Source: Bacteroides sp.
GTDB lineage: Bacteria > Bacteroidota > Bacteroidia > Bacteroidales > Bacteroidaceae
Length of the DNA: 64,000 nucleotides
Reading direction: 5' to 3'
NCBI RefSeq assembly: GCF_030151085.1
Contig: NZ_JASLER010000013.1
Coordinates: forward strand, 9,506 to 73,505
In this document: positions 17,716 through 26,542 of the stretch, piece after piece
Numbering within the stretch: position 1 is the stretch's first letter
Layout of the letters: the number at the start of each line of letters is the position of its first letter
Position numbers and translations under genes: made by a program
The notes under the pieces: model-generated
Seen by the model: the letters and a program-made list of their open reading frames with translations, nothing else
Told to the model about the DNA's origin: nothing
The model's database searches: none

Positions 17716-19068
17716 TTAGTTGTATAGCTTGTCAATGCTCGCTCCGATGTAGTAATGCAGAAGAATCGCATCATATTTATACCCTTCTTCGCCCATCACT
17801 GCAGCGCCTATCTGGCATAATCCCACGCCATGTCCCCAACCGGCTCCGGTAAGGATGAAGCGTCCGGGGATTCCTTCGGGCGAAACATCTTCCTTGTCTA
17901 CCACGAAAGCGGAACTATAAAGGTGTGAGGTGGAAAGCGTGCGACGGATTTCCAATTCCTTTCCAATGGTAAGTGTCTTCTTGGTGCCGACAATCTTCAA
18001 TTTCCAAATGCGTGCGGAGGTACCGCGGGCTATAGGGATAAGGTCGATAATTTGTCCATAGTCGATACCCGAACGTTTCAGAATGAGGGCTGAAAGCTCG
18101 TCTTGTGTATAAGTTACTTTCCAACGGTAGAAGTCCGTAGTCTCCTGATCGTAATTGTTGAGCACTTGAGAAAGTATCTTCTTATCTTTTGTATCGCAGA
18201 AGGATTCTGGTGCGATGCGAATCCAGCAGTTTGCATTCCTCTCTACGGTGAGGTCGGGCAAGAGCAGTTGCACAGTACTGTTATATTTCCTCTTTCCATA
18301 TTCCGTTTTCCAGTCTCTTTGCTTCTGTAAGTAAGGATACTTCACATCTTCCCAGCAATATTGGAATTCTTCGAAAGCGCCGCCGCAACATTTGGAGAAA
18401 CGGGCATCGCAAATCTTTCCATCAGACATCAGCACCTGTCCGCGTGTGGCGGCGATGGCTTGTTTCACGATCTCGGTCGAAGCGCGTGTAATGCCTTGGT
18501 AGCGTTGGCAATGGTCATCGGCACAAACGTCGAAACGGGTATGGTCTTCACGGTCGTACCAACGGATGAGTTCTTCTTCCGTTTGCGTCATAGCTGAATA
18601 AACGGTTTGTGCTGCTTCGATTTCTTTATTCTTTTGAATTTGCGCTAACAACCAACTACGGGAAATAACGGCATGTGCTTTCAGAAGTTCTAAAGAAGCG
18701 GTTGCACTCATCTCAGAAGAAATGACGCTGGTCAGATAGTCTTCTACATTGATAACATTGATACCGGTGAGCTTGCCATTTTCAACAATTACTTTCAAGG
18801 CACCCAAGAAGCGCTGGTCTTCCTTGCGCTCCCAGTGGAAATTGATGCCGATGGTAACATCTAACAGCTCAAAAGCATCTGTGGCTTCATGCAGAGGTTC
18901 AAACAGAAGTTCATTATACCGACGTCCGTTCCAGAGAATTTTACCTTCATCATAGGTCACTACTTGCTTGCCGCTGACTTCCGTTCCATCCATGAGATAC
19001 GGATTCAGCAGGACGAACTCTATCTGAGGTTCGAATAGGATGCCTACATGTACTTTGGGCTCTTTCAT
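17716..19068 (-). CDS. SpoIID/LytB-domain protein, putative peptidoglycan-acting enzyme or amidase enhancer
   Basis: A 450-residue protein whose middle carries the SpoIID core: VIVENGKLTGINVINVEDYLTSVISSEMS, SLELLKAHAVISRSWLL and the C-terminal TGAGWGHGVGLCQIGAAVMG. SpoIID proteins cleave glycan strands lacking stem peptides; LytB relatives stimulate amidases. No signal peptide is visible (MKEPKVHVGILFEP), so the protein may be cytoplasmic, which is unusual and would place it on imported fragments. It is tightly linked with ampG (16 bp) and the HIT-like gene (11 bp). Confidence 0.85.
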   Translation of the reverse strand: MKEPKVHVGILFEPQIEFVLLNPYLMDGTEVSGKQVVTYDEGKILWNGRRYNELLFEPLHEATDAFELLDVTIGINFHWERKEDQRFLGALKVIVENGKLTGINVINVEDYLTSVISSEMSATASLELLKAHAVISRSWLLAQIQKNKEIEAAQTVYSAMTQTEEELIRWYDREDHTRFDVCADDHCQRYQGITRASTEIVKQAIAATRGQVLMSDGKICDARFSKCCGGAFEEFQYCWEDVKYPYLQKQRDWKTEYGKRKYNSTVQLLLPDLTVERNANCWIRIAPESFCDTKDKKILSQVLNNYDQETTDFYRWKVTYTQDELSALILKRSGIDYGQIIDLIPIARGTSARIWKLKIVGTKKTLTIGKELEIRRTLSTSHLYSSAFVVDKEDVSPEGIPGRFILTGAGWGHGVGLCQIGAAVMGEEGYKYDAILLHYYIGASIDKLYN

Positions 19069-19079
19069 ACTATCTGTTT

Positions 19080-20015
19080 TTATTTAATCTGTTCTTTTAT
19101 ATGTTGTCTCAACTGGTGGAAATCAGTCTCCGAAAGGCAAACTTCACCAAGAATCCGTTGGATGTCTTCAGCAGTAATCTTCAGGAAATCCTTTTCTACC
19201 GGAGTGATAAACACACCACCTAAATCGACGGAAGCAGGACTACTCAGCAGATTGGCTTCACCCTCGGCCGTGTAGCAGGCAGGGCGATGCTGGGCACGAG
19301 GGAAGACGAATACAATCCATTTATCTGTTTCATACATCGCAAGCACATTCATCATCGGTTCTTCTTCACCGGGTTTCACGGTCATCGAGCGGTAAATGAT
19401 GTCGAACAACTCCTTTGCAGCATTCTTATCGGCAGATTCAATGACCAGTGTGGCACGGGGGGCATCATTCAGATACCAAAGCTCCGCCTTTCCATAATCG
19501 GCAATTTTTCCTGCTACCTGGCTTCTCCAATCTTTCTCGATGGGCATAAAGCCTTTGTTTCCTGCCTGGAAGTGTGCATGATCGGGAGCGGAAGCACCAC
19601 ATTTGGGACCATTATAAAAGATGGTATAGTCCGATAAGGCTTGTGCTAAGTCCAGCATATCTCCGAAGCGAATGGCAATACGTTGGTCTACATGTTCCAT
19701 CTCCGGTATCGTCAGATGACGAGGGAAGATGGGGAATGGATTGACCAGAATATTGTAATGTCCGTCAAAAGGAATCCCTTTCTGTACAGGCGGCAAGTTG
19801 GCGGGGCAGAGGAAGCATTTCCTTTCCCGGATAGACTTGCTATCTACCTTGGCACCGGAAGATACAATGCGGGCAGGGTTGAATTGTACTTTATAAGGGA
19901 TGCCGTTTACATTCAATTCTTTCACCTTTACTCCCGAGAGAGCGGCATAGTTGTCGCGCGCCGTTTCCCAGGAAGCCAGCTGTTCGGTCAGAAGATGGTT
20001 TATCGTTTGATTCAT
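19080..20015 (-). CDS. DUF4922 protein, HIT/GalT-like nucleotidyltransferase or phosphorylase
   Basis: A 311-residue cytoplasmic protein. A CxxC pair (RKCFLCPANLP, Cys67 and Cys70) and the motif DHAHFQ (His146, His148, Gln150) match the metal site and H-x-H-x-Q active site of the GalT/Apa-like branch of the HIT superfamily. These enzymes transfer nucleotidyl groups to or from phosphorylated substrates. The N-terminal LNVNGIPYKVQFNPARIVSS block is typical of DUF4922. Its place between the SpoIID and glycosyltransferase genes suggests handling of a sugar phosphate or nucleotide sugar, but the substrate is unknown. Confidence 0.75.
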   Translation of the reverse strand: MNQTINHLLTEQLASWETARDNYAALSGVKVKELNVNGIPYKVQFNPARIVSSGAKVDSKSIRERKCFLCPANLPPVQKGIPFDGHYNILVNPFPIFPRHLTIPEMEHVDQRIAIRFGDMLDLAQALSDYTIFYNGPKCGASAPDHAHFQAGNKGFMPIEKDWRSQVAGKIADYGKAELWYLNDAPRATLVIESADKNAAKELFDIIYRSMTVKPGEEEPMMNVLAMYETDKWIVFVFPRAQHRPACYTAEGEANLLSSPASVDLGGVFITPVEKDFLKITAEDIQRILGEVCLSETDFHQLRQHIKEQIK

Positions 20016-20058
20016 TCTATTTATTTACGATTTAACGATTTACGATGTACGATTGGAG

Positions 20059-21522
20059 TTACTTCTTTTGGTTCATCGCTACCCGTGCTTGGAGTTCCCA
20101 GGTACGGATGCGGTCTTTGTACAAGTTGTGACCATTCATTTTCACAATATCCAGTGAAGCGTCAGAATTATCGTCCCAACGGCGGCAGAGATATATTACC
20201 TCATAAACTCGTCCTATCTGATACTGGCGTGAGAAGTTCAATCCCAGTGCATAGTCTTCGCCATAGCTAGTGTTGGGCACTTTCACTTCACGCAATACCG
20301 GTGTGTAGAAGGCACGGGGAGCACCCAGACCATTGATACGAAGCGCATTGTTGCGTCCGTTCTCCGGAGTCCATTCTTTATGGTCGATGATGCCCGGAGC
20401 GATCTCTTCCATTTGGAAATTAGTCATCATATAAGTACCTACCACCATGGCGCAGTTCTGTTCGTAGAAGGCGCGAACCATGATAGCCAGTGTTTGGTCA
20501 TGGGCATATACGTCGTCGCTATCCAGTTGCACGGCAAACTTACCGCACTTAGGATGGTGCACACCCATGTTCCAGCAACCACCGATACCCAGGTCATTGC
20601 GTTCGGGGATAATATGGATGACTCTTTCGTCGTTCTTGAATTCGTCGATAGCCTCGGTGGTGCCATCTGTAGAATGGTTGTCGATGATGATAAGATTGTA
20701 TTTGAAGTCCGTCTTCTGGTTCAATACGGATTGGATGGCGTCACGAATCGTGCGGATACGGTTGCGTACCGGAATGATGACAGAGGCTTCATACTCAAAG
20801 TTGCCCGCTGAGAATTCAATCTTCTTGAACTCAGGTGCCAGGTAGCCACCTATCTCTTTCAAATGTTCGGTACATGCCTGTTCCATCTCAATCTGACGAT
20901 TACGATTCTTCGGGTCAACGTAGTCGAAGATCTTCTCACCACTCTTGCGAGTGTCATTTTCTACTTCGCTGTACAGATATTCGTTGATGTGTACCAAGTC
21001 TGCTTTCTGGCTCAATTTCAGACGCAAGTCATACAGACCGGCGAAGTCGTAATCCGATTTCATCCTTCCGGCAGCTTCTTTAAACTTCTTGGCGTCAAAC
21101 AGGAGTACGGAACCGAAATTGAAATCATCTCTCAATGAACCGAATTGATAATCGATCACCGGTGCATTGGTTTGCTTGCCATCTGCTATTTGATAATGGT
21201 CGGCATACACCATACCTGCCTTGGAATCTTCAAGAATATGTATCATGCGTTCCAAAGCGAACATGCCCATTTCAAGGGTTGTCTCTTTGGTATAAAGCAA
21301 TATATAATCACTTTTGGCTACTGTTGCAATCGCGTGCATAGTCGCGCTACTGTTAGGCATGTCTACAAACAGCACTTCGCAATCCGGAAACTCCGATTTC
21401 AATGAACCACTGGTGGTTATTAAACGGATCTCTTCTACGAGTTCTGTAGATTGAAGTCCTTTTACTGTCTTTTCTACCTGGTCTTTTCCTGCATAAGGAA
21501 GAAAGCAACTGATCTTTTTCAT
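20059..21522 (-). CDS. Family 2 glycosyltransferase with two GT-A-like halves
   Basis: A 487-residue protein without a signal peptide. The second half is a clear GT2 domain: EASVIIPVRNRIRTIRDAIQSVL, IIIDNHSTDGTTEAI and the metal-binding QLDSDDVYAHD. The first half (MKKISCFLPYAGKDQVEKTV to about residue 230) also resembles a GT-A fold but lacks an evident DxD, so it may be a pseudo-enzyme domain. It transfers sugar from a nucleotide donor; donor and acceptor cannot be told. It is 43 bp from the DUF4922 gene and 22 bp from the phosphoesterase, so it is probably cotranscribed with the salvage genes. Confidence 0.82.
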   Translation of the reverse strand: MKKISCFLPYAGKDQVEKTVKGLQSTELVEEIRLITTSGSLKSEFPDCEVLFVDMPNSSATMHAIATVAKSDYILLYTKETTLEMGMFALERMIHILEDSKAGMVYADHYQIADGKQTNAPVIDYQFGSLRDDFNFGSVLLFDAKKFKEAAGRMKSDYDFAGLYDLRLKLSQKADLVHINEYLYSEVENDTRKSGEKIFDYVDPKNRNRQIEMEQACTEHLKEIGGYLAPEFKKIEFSAGNFEYEASVIIPVRNRIRTIRDAIQSVLNQKTDFKYNLIIIDNHSTDGTTEAIDEFKNDERVIHIIPERNDLGIGGCWNMGVHHPKCGKFAVQLDSDDVYAHDQTLAIMVRAFYEQNCAMVVGTYMMTNFQMEEIAPGIIDHKEWTPENGRNNALRINGLGAPRAFYTPVLREVKVPNTSYGEDYALGLNFSRQYQIGRVYEVIYLCRRWDDNSDASLDIVKMNGHNLYKDRIRTWELQARVAMNQKK

Positions 21523-21544
21523 ATATGTATTATTTCTTATATTT

Positions 21545-23404
21545 TCAATTCTTAATTCTTAAAAGTCCCACCTCTCCACTTGTCGCCGTGAAAAGGACCT
21601 CCCGTCCATTTAGTGGAACTACCGTGCTGATAAGGGAATTTCCTATTTTGTGTTTCCACAGTACCTTGCCGGTCTTGGCTTCCAGTGCGAAGATAAGTCC
21701 TTCTTTGGTACTGCCAAACATTACACCGTCTTTTTCTGCTTGCATGGAAGGAGCATGCTCGTAACCAAAACCTACATTGGCTGCCCACAACTCTTTCGGG
21801 GTGTCACCTTGAGTGGAATAGCAGACAATGCTATCGTTCATCGTTTTACTGTAAACACGTTCGTGGTCTTCGGACAAACCGATTGTTTCACGTACCATAG
21901 ACTGGAAGGTGCGCCAAACGGTATCACCTGTCTTTAGGTCGATGGCGGTCATGGCACGTTGCGGATCTGTAATGAATACTTTCCCATTGGCGGCTACCGG
22001 CCATACGGCAGCGGGAGAGAAGTGCATACGGGTCAGTCCGCCGGTCCATTTCCACAGTTCTTTTCCGTCTGCTTTGTTCAGCGCGTACAGTGTATTATCC
22101 CATGCTCCGAAGATTACTTTATCTTCGGTAATCAATGGCTTAGTCTCGATATAGCCTTTTACACCTGTGTAAGCCCAAATGACTTTTCCCGTATGTATAT
22201 CTATCGCACGGAATGTATGGTCACTTGCACCGATATAAGCGATACCATTTTCAATGGCTACAGCTCCCAATACCGGTTCGGTAGCTTCTACTTTCCACAG
22301 GAGATTTCCGTCCTTTGCGTTCAGTCCATAGATGTGGCGGTCGGCAGAGCCGAATACAACAATACCTTCACTTACAGCCGGCGTTCCTACAATGCGTTTG
22401 CCGGATTCAAAGCTCCATAACTTTTTGCCGTTCTTCAATGTATAGGCTGTCAAGTGTCCCATATCGTCGCCGACAAATACTTTGTCTTTTTCTATGGCAG
22501 GCGAGCAATATATACCGGCACCGGTTTGAACAATCCACTGTTCTTTTACTTGCGGATAGGTTTTGTTTACAGTAAAGTCCGGGTATTTTTCCGCTTTACC
22601 ATTACGATCATAATAAGGCTGAGTCAAAGAGAAAGCCGCCCATTGTTTTTTCGGTTCCCCGATACGTTGGGTATAAACTAAGATAGAATCGTTGGTTACT
22701 TCATAAATGCCATATCCTGGCTTGTCATCTTTATCTCGCAGATTACTGCGCATCAGAATACCGGGGATACCGTCATAACGCAAATCACGGTTACTATGAT
22801 AATGCCCGCCAATCATCAGGCGAATGTTATAGGGGCGAATAGCGTCTGTTACATCGTACCAGTTGTCTACATCGCCATCCATTAGGGGGTAGTGGGTAAC
22901 CAGTATCACCGGCTTGTCTTTCCCGGCTTTTTCCATTTCTTCCGTCATCCAGCGGATGTCTTGAGGAACTACATGCCCGTAAGCCATACGCATCAGCGGA
23001 CCGGAATTAAACCCGAGGAACAAGAAACCTTTATGTTCGAATTCGAAGCGTTCACTGCCGAAGATTTCTCCGAATGCGGTACATCCTGAGTCACTCCACT
23101 TCGTTTCATGGTTTCCAAGGACTACATAATACTTCGTTTTCAGTAAGTCAAGGCATGACTTAACTCTTTCCATAGTGGCACGGTCGCCTTCTTCCGTAAG
23201 GTCTCCCGTAACCAGAACAAAATCAATGCTGTCGGTTGCATTAATTTGTGCTACCGAACGCAATAAATCCTCTGTAGGATTCGGATTGTTCGGGCTGAAA
23301 TGGATATCCGTCAATTGGGCAAAACGGAATTTCCCATGCTGTGCCTGCACCCCGAGGGGAAGCAGACAAGCAATCAGGATGATTATTAACAGTCTTCGAT
23401 TCAT
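21545..23404 (-). CDS. Exported metallophosphoesterase fused to a PQQ-type beta-propeller
   Basis: A 619-residue secreted protein with a signal peptide (LLPLGVQAQ). Residues 25-260 are a calcineurin-like phosphoesterase with the metal ligands in QLTDIHFSP, VTGDLTEEGD, LGNHE, VTHYP and GGHYHSN. Residues 290-610 hold repeated PQQ/BamB-like blades, for example GTPAVSEGIVVFGSADRHIY, GAVAIENGIAYIGASD and TKPLITEDKVIFGAWDN. The propeller probably binds a ligand or surface rather than PQQ. The natural substrate is unknown; a phosphorylated wall or lipid-linked intermediate would fit the context (inference). Confidence 0.85.
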   Translation of the reverse strand: MNRRLLIIILIACLLPLGVQAQHGKFRFAQLTDIHFSPNNPNPTEDLLRSVAQINATDSIDFVLVTGDLTEEGDRATMERVKSCLDLLKTKYYVVLGNHETKWSDSGCTAFGEIFGSERFEFEHKGFLFLGFNSGPLMRMAYGHVVPQDIRWMTEEMEKAGKDKPVILVTHYPLMDGDVDNWYDVTDAIRPYNIRLMIGGHYHSNRDLRYDGIPGILMRSNLRDKDDKPGYGIYEVTNDSILVYTQRIGEPKKQWAAFSLTQPYYDRNGKAEKYPDFTVNKTYPQVKEQWIVQTGAGIYCSPAIEKDKVFVGDDMGHLTAYTLKNGKKLWSFESGKRIVGTPAVSEGIVVFGSADRHIYGLNAKDGNLLWKVEATEPVLGAVAIENGIAYIGASDHTFRAIDIHTGKVIWAYTGVKGYIETKPLITEDKVIFGAWDNTLYALNKADGKELWKWTGGLTRMHFSPAAVWPVAANGKVFITDPQRAMTAIDLKTGDTVWRTFQSMVRETIGLSEDHERVYSKTMNDSIVCYSTQGDTPKELWAANVGFGYEHAPSMQAEKDGVMFGSTKEGLIFALEAKTGKVLWKHKIGNSLISTVVPLNGREVLFTATSGEVGLLRIKN

Positions 23405-23428
23405 AGATGATGATTGGTTTTATAGATG

Positions 23429-26400
23429 TTACTTATTCTCGTTGAAGAACGTTAATACAGCTTTCATTAAAGCGTCTCTTTCAGAATCAGTGCGGATGGA
23501 CTCGAAGGGAAAACCTAATACACAAGTCTTGTATGCACCTTTATATGCTACGCCGGCACTTAGATTATTCTCGGAATAACGCATAATGGTATATGCATCT
23601 TTGGTTGCCGGTTCAATCGCATCCGGTGCTTCTACTACGTATGAGTTAGGATTTAATTCGTTGTAGTAGGAGTAATTACCGGTAAGGGTAGCGAATGGAG
23701 AAGCTACACACTTCACTTTACCCATAATGGCAGCTTGACCTACACGCCATTTATACTTCAGTATGTCTGTGGCGAATTTCTTGTCGGTGTCGGCTATTGC
23801 CTTTTGCTCGGCTGTTTCAGCTTTGGCAAGACGGTTATCCCACAAATCTGTTCCCACGAATGCACCTGATACAAAGATATTTCCGCCTTGATTGCAATAA
23901 GCGGCAATGGCATCTTGCATAGGTTGGGTAAAGGTTTTGAACTCTAACGACTTGACTCCACCTCTACCCATCTTGGTTTGGCATTCTTTACCTAAGATAA
24001 GGTCGATGTACTTATAGTCATTTAAAATAGCCTGTCCTTTCTCTACAACTTCATCACTACAGGATACGAAAGAGTAACCGGCTTTTAAGATAGCGGAACC
24101 ATGTACGGCAGGATAATCAAATGTATTTCCTGCAATAACCTGTGTTTCGTAATTGCTATAACTGTCTCCGAAACCCGAGGCGTCATCATCCATCCAGGGG
24201 ATGGAACGGCGGTATTCTTTCATCTTGCCGATATAGCTGATATCTTTGACATAGGGCACACCGTGGTCTAAATCATCCAGGAAACCTGCAAGTAAAGTAT
24301 CAGCAGGCGCGGCTGCAACAAAATCTGCCGGTGCACTGATGCGGTTGAAACCATTTATCACTAATACTGTACCCTTTGTATTGAAAGCACGTCCGGCTGA
24401 TAACATTTCAGAAGGGAAACTTTTACCGCCCTTGTTGACTGCTACTACTTTGTAACTGCATACAACACCTGACGGAAGAATGGCACGGTAGCTATTCTTA
24501 TCTACTAATACCCCATTATCGAAATCTCCGTCATCAATGCGAGTATATACAATGTATTTTTCTGCGGTGGCGGTAGGCTCCAAAGGATCGGCTACCGGTT
24601 GCCAAGTCAGTTCCACTTCATTTTCATTAATCAAGCGTAATGCCATGTGATCTACAGGAAGTGGTTGAACAACGTATTCCATGTTGTATTGTGAACAAAG
24701 GAATTGCAGCATGCCTTTATAGATGGCACGGCTTACGGTGAAGCGGAAACGCGGGTCCAATCCATAGCGCATATCTGCAAAATTCTGGTGGGAAAGCAGT
24801 TCCAATAACATGGTTGGCACGCGAGGTACACGGGCTTCATAATAAGATTGGTTCCACATGCCACGACGGGTCCAGCTCGGCTCATATTGTGTGCGGATAT
24901 CCCGTACGATATTAGATTGGATCAAATCCGTCAAGTCGTGAGATAAATAACGTGATGCTCCATTGGAGAAAACTTTATTATATGCATCTGTATAATAGAT
25001 ACCGAGTGTTCCGATAATCGAATCATTCAATGTGGTACCTGCATCGGAGTGGAAAGCAAAAGCCATATTCACCGGGATATTCAACCCTTTTTCAGTAGGA
25101 TTGACTGATGAACCGCCGGCGAGGTAATTTACCCAAATACCACGACTTTTATAATCATCTGTATAGTCGTTCTTACCGTGGCTATCGGAATATACGCTGT
25201 CTGGCATGCCAGCCCATTGCAACCAATAACGTGCACCCTCGCAGAAGCGGGGATAACCACTTACCTCCGGTAGTTGAAAGTTGAAAGTTGAAAGTTGAGA
25301 ATGGGCTGCGCTGCCTTCGCCTGTCAGGTTCTGGGTGTCAGAGCTTTTCAGATTCTCCGTTGCACCTTCACTGGATATGGATCGGGCAATGTTTCCCATA
25401 CCACCGCCAATCTTTACGGCGTCGGCAGTAACAACTTGACCGGCTTTAGCTGAAAGATTGCTTAGAGTTACTTTACATTCATCATTCTTTCCTGCATTGA
25501 ATCCGAAAGTTCCAAGATAAATCCAAGTACCACCACCCATTTGCTGGTTCACTTTGAACCGGGTTACTCCACCTTTGTGGTGAATTGTATAAAGCGCATC
25601 GTCTGCACTGTTTGGAAGTGTTTGGTAGGAGACATACACTGCATATTGACCGGCTTGCGGAATTTCAGGAATCCATTCGGCAGTACTTTCTTTTCCTTTC
25701 TTGATTGTTTCGATAGTGCGGAACGTTCCCTCATTGAACGGATTTTCAAAATCGACATATTGGTTACGCAAGTGCGCAAAGCCATTACCGTTACCTTGCA
25801 TCCATACCTTGTCGGCAATCTTTTCTGTATAGATGGAATGATTGTTGAGGCAACCGTCATTATCTACAATAATTTCTTCTGTCTGGCTGTCGCGCTCACG
25901 GGGTAGCAATACGTATGCGCCTGCATTTTCCAACATCGGAACAAGGAATGGTAATACATAACTTTGAGTATACAAATCTTCTACTGTTTGGAAGATACGT
26001 GCACGTTGCCATTCCCAACGCGTAAGTTTCGGTTCATAATAATAGCCATGGCTCTGCCACAAAGCTATATGACGGTTCTGTAACCCGTTTGTGGGGGCAT
26101 AGGGTGCAGAAATTTCCGTCACTAAAGGCTTTGTTGTAATAGGGTTGAATGTTTTGACTTTCTTGTCTTTTTTGCTGCGTAAAGCTTGGGGAATCAGTTC
26201 TTCAATGGAGTGATCGTTTGTACGGATTTGCAGGTTGTATTTGGCAAATTCGGTAGGGAGTAAAGAACTTACACCCTTGTAAATATCAGCAACATTATCT
26301 TCCCGAAAAGGAATATATGCACAGTTCATATTGGCAAACAACTGCAATGTGTTCCCTTCTACAGCTACAGAGTCAATCTTTATACGTCCTACAGAAATTT

Positions 26401-26533
26401 CCTTTCGTGCGGTGGCATCCAAAAATCTCCCGATTTCCTGGCGGGTTTCCGTCGGAAGCTCTTGCGCACCTCCCATTTGGGGGAGAAGGGAGGTGGCGAG
26501 CAAACAAAGTAAAAAAAGACGTCTTACATTCAT
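23429..26533 (-). CDS. N-acetylmuramoyl-L-alanine amidase with golvesin-like and C-terminal domains
   Basis: A 1034-residue exported protein with a signal peptide (LLPQMGGAQ). The amidase_3 domain is split. The first part has HIALWQSHGYYYEP and the VLPFLVPMLENAGAYVLLPRERD block (about 145-225); the second has MAFAFHSDAG and TMLLELLSHQNFADMR, giving the expected zinc His and catalytic Glu. A golvesin C-terminal-like domain (about 270-380, TAEWIPEIPQAGQYAVYVSY) is inserted between them. A fibronectin-like segment and an unassigned 290-residue C-terminal domain follow. Homologs are often labelled xanthan lyase. Amidases cut the MurNAc-L-Ala bond, supplying naked glycan for NamZ. The linker holds a translated short repeat near residue 416. 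Confidence 0.85.
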   Translation of the reverse strand: MNVRRLFLLCLLATSLLPQMGGAQELPTETRQEIGRFLDATARKEISVGRIKIDSVAVEGNTLQLFANMNCAYIPFREDNVADIYKGVSSLLPTEFAKYNLQIRTNDHSIEELIPQALRSKKDKKVKTFNPITTKPLVTEISAPYAPTNGLQNRHIALWQSHGYYYEPKLTRWEWQRARIFQTVEDLYTQSYVLPFLVPMLENAGAYVLLPRERDSQTEEIIVDNDGCLNNHSIYTEKIADKVWMQGNGNGFAHLRNQYVDFENPFNEGTFRTIETIKKGKESTAEWIPEIPQAGQYAVYVSYQTLPNSADDALYTIHHKGGVTRFKVNQQMGGGTWIYLGTFGFNAGKNDECKVTLSNLSAKAGQVVTADAVKIGGGMGNIARSISSEGATENLKSSDTQNLTGEGSAAHSQLSTFNFQLPEVSGYPRFCEGARYWLQWAGMPDSVYSDSHGKNDYTDDYKSRGIWVNYLAGGSSVNPTEKGLNIPVNMAFAFHSDAGTTLNDSIIGTLGIYYTDAYNKVFSNGASRYLSHDLTDLIQSNIVRDIRTQYEPSWTRRGMWNQSYYEARVPRVPTMLLELLSHQNFADMRYGLDPRFRFTVSRAIYKGMLQFLCSQYNMEYVVQPLPVDHMALRLINENEVELTWQPVADPLEPTATAEKYIVYTRIDDGDFDNGVLVDKNSYRAILPSGVVCSYKVVAVNKGGKSFPSEMLSAGRAFNTKGTVLVINGFNRISAPADFVAAAPADTLLAGFLDDLDHGVPYVKDISYIGKMKEYRRSIPWMDDDASGFGDSYSNYETQVIAGNTFDYPAVHGSAILKAGYSFVSCSDEVVEKGQAILNDYKYIDLILGKECQTKMGRGGVKSLEFKTFTQPMQDAIAAYCNQGGNIFVSGAFVGTDLWDNRLAKAETAEQKAIADTDKKFATDILKYKWRVGQAAIMGKVKCVASPFATLTGNYSYYNELNPNSYVVEAPDAIEPATKDAYTIMRYSENNLSAGVAYKGAYKTCVLGFPFESIRTDSERDALMKAVLTFFNENK

Positions 26534-26542
26534 GATGATGCA

